Position numbers and translations under genes: made by a program. 45,213 bases of DNA. Origin: Chitinophagaceae bacterium. GTDB taxonomy: Bacteria > Bacteroidota > Bacteroidia > Chitinophagales > Chitinophagaceae. Under the pieces are notes generated by a model. That model searched no databases, was not told where the DNA came from, and saw nothing but the letters and a program-made list of their open reading frames with translations. Shown here piece after piece: positions 44,439 to 45,213 of the stretch; position 1 is the stretch's first letter; every line of letters begins with the position of its first letter. The stretch covers positions 1 to 45,213 of the forward strand of contig SCVK01000394.1 of NCBI GenBank assembly GCA_004297075.1, given 5' to 3'.

Positions 44439-45213
44439 TTATTTTTTTTGAGATGCCAGTTTTTTGATCATGTTTTCCAGTTGCTGCATTTTTTCCTGCA
44501 GTTCCTGGTTTTGTTTTTTCAGGGATTCGATCTGTTCTTGCTGCTCCTGTATGGATTTTACAATGGGCGATACCATAGCAGAATAATTAATAGACAACCT
44601 TCCGGATTTATCTTCTGTTACGAGTTCCGGGAAGATTTTTTGTACATCCTGTGCAATAAAACCTATCTGCCTGTTTTTTCCAAAAGCCGGATTAATCCAG
44701 TTATAGGAAACCGGTTGTAGCGAAAGAATACCTGTGAGAGAAGCAGGTAATGTGCTTATACTCTTCTTGAATCTTTTATCAGAAAGGTTTGTAAAGTTAG
44801 CCACGGTAATATTTGTGGCAGAAATGGTGTTGGCGTCGATGGTGCCAGTGGAAACAATATCAGTCAGGCTGCTGGTAACAGCGCTCATACTGTTAGCTGT
44901 AATATTACCAGAAACAGTAATTGCTGTGAGGTTGCCGAGCGAAGTGATATTGTTTAATGTACCTGTTCCCAGGGTTCCACTGAACGTTCCGCCGGTAATT
45001 GTTCCTGTTGCCGTAATATCTGTAAAGTTGCCAGTAGTGGCACTCACAGAAGATGCGGTCACATTACCGCTGACAGTAATTGCTGTGAGGTTGCCGAGCG
45101 AAGTAATATTATTTAATGTACCTGCTCCCAAGGTTCCACTGAATGTTCCGCCGGTAATTGTTCCTGTTGCCGTAATATCTGTAAAGTTGCCAGTAGTGGC
45201 ACCCACAGAAGAT
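44439..45213 (-). CDS. Repeat protein with C-terminal S74-type intramolecular chaperone domain (partial; N-terminus beyond the window)
   Basis: The frame is open to the right edge, so the start is missing. The visible ~258 residues begin with repeats of 53 residues (ATTGNFTDITATGTITGGTF, then SLGNLTAITVSGN), likely a trimeric beta-helical stalk. The C-terminal domain LSDKRFKKSISTLPASLTGI followed by QIGFIAQDVQKIFPELVTED is the peptidase S74/endosialidase chaperone used by phage tail spikes to trimerise and then cleave itself. A coiled coil (EQQEQIESLKKQNQELQEKM) ends it. The neighbouring CHU_C and PorP genes, 15 bases onward, suggest a surface fibre. Ser-Asp at the domain start would be the cleavage site, by family analogy. 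Confidence 0.88.
   Translation of the reverse strand, partial: SSVGATTGNFTDITATGTITGGTFSGTLGAGTLNNITSLGNLTAITVSGNVTASSVSATTGNFTDITATGTITGGTFSGTLGTGTLNNITSLGNLTAITVSGNITANSMSAVTSSLTDIVSTGTIDANTISATNITVANFTNLSDKRFKKSISTLPASLTGILSLQPVSYNWINPAFGKNRQIGFIAQDVQKIFPELVTEDKSGRLSINYSAMVSPIVKSIQEQQEQIESLKKQNQELQEKMQQLENMIKKLASQKK
44896..45213. repeat. 159-bp coding tandem repeat
   Basis: Two nearly identical units of 159 bases; for example, GTTCCTGTTGCCG starts at 45001 and again at 45160. They encode 53-residue repeats, and the array continues past the window edge. The near-identity at the DNA level points to recent duplication or gene conversion. Confidence 0.9.

Overview
The window looks like a chromosomal segment of a Bacteroidota bacterium, most likely family Chitinophagaceae (Niastella/Chitinophaga-like). 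The evidence is a SusC/SusD pair, a PorP/SprF protein next to a protein with a CHU_C (type IX secretion) tail, a Rho factor with a long disordered N-terminal insert, FadL-, SusE- and LolA-like envelope proteins, -7 boxes of the Bacteroidetes type TAnnTTTG, few Shine-Dalgarno sequences, and short degenerate intergenic repeats.

Layout. 1-3.8 kb is housekeeping: rho (minus), asnS (plus) and tRNA-Phe(GAA). 3.8-7.7 kb is a visibly AT-richer accessory segment directly behind the tRNA. It holds a 5'-truncated gene ending in a Tae4-type peptidoglycan amidase domain, its putative Tai4 immunity lipoprotein, a strong terminator, a fic gene cut off after its inhibitory-helix motif, and an unrecognised 472-codon secreted protein. 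7.9-18.4 kb holds secreted hydrolases: an alpha/beta esterase, a formylglycine sulfatase, an S9 prolyl-oligopeptidase-like enzyme, an M1 aminopeptidase and a class-C beta-lactamase-fold lipoprotein, plus a 683-codon envelope protein of unknown role. 18.5-25.3 kb is an LpxH-like phosphoesterase / MurG-like glycosyltransferase / GH1 glycosidase operon, converging on a FadL-type channel that is divergent from a beta-propeller + PI-PLC fusion. 25.8-26.9 kb is an isolated SusE-like lipoprotein.

27-33 kb (minus) is a compact operon: LolA-like periplasmic carrier, two FtsX/LolCE-type permeases, LolD/MacB-type ATPase and an outer-membrane beta-barrel, followed by an SDR. Together these could form an inner-to-outer-membrane lipid or lipoprotein export route. 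34-41.6 kb is a SusC-SusD-(YncE propeller + phosphoesterase) operon, probably for a phosphorylated substrate, with about 1 kb of inverted-repeat-rich upstream DNA that also holds an orphan Tat signal-peptide remnant. 41.6 kb to the right edge (minus) is a surface operon: a phage-tail-like S74-chaperone protein (cut by the window edge), a CHU_C adhesin-like protein and PorP/SprF.

The most interesting parts are the tRNA-linked Tae4/Tai4 remnant with the amputated fic gene, the LolA-FtsX2-ATPase-barrel operon, and the S74/CHU_C/PorP surface operon. All functional statements come from motif reading by eye; no database search was run.
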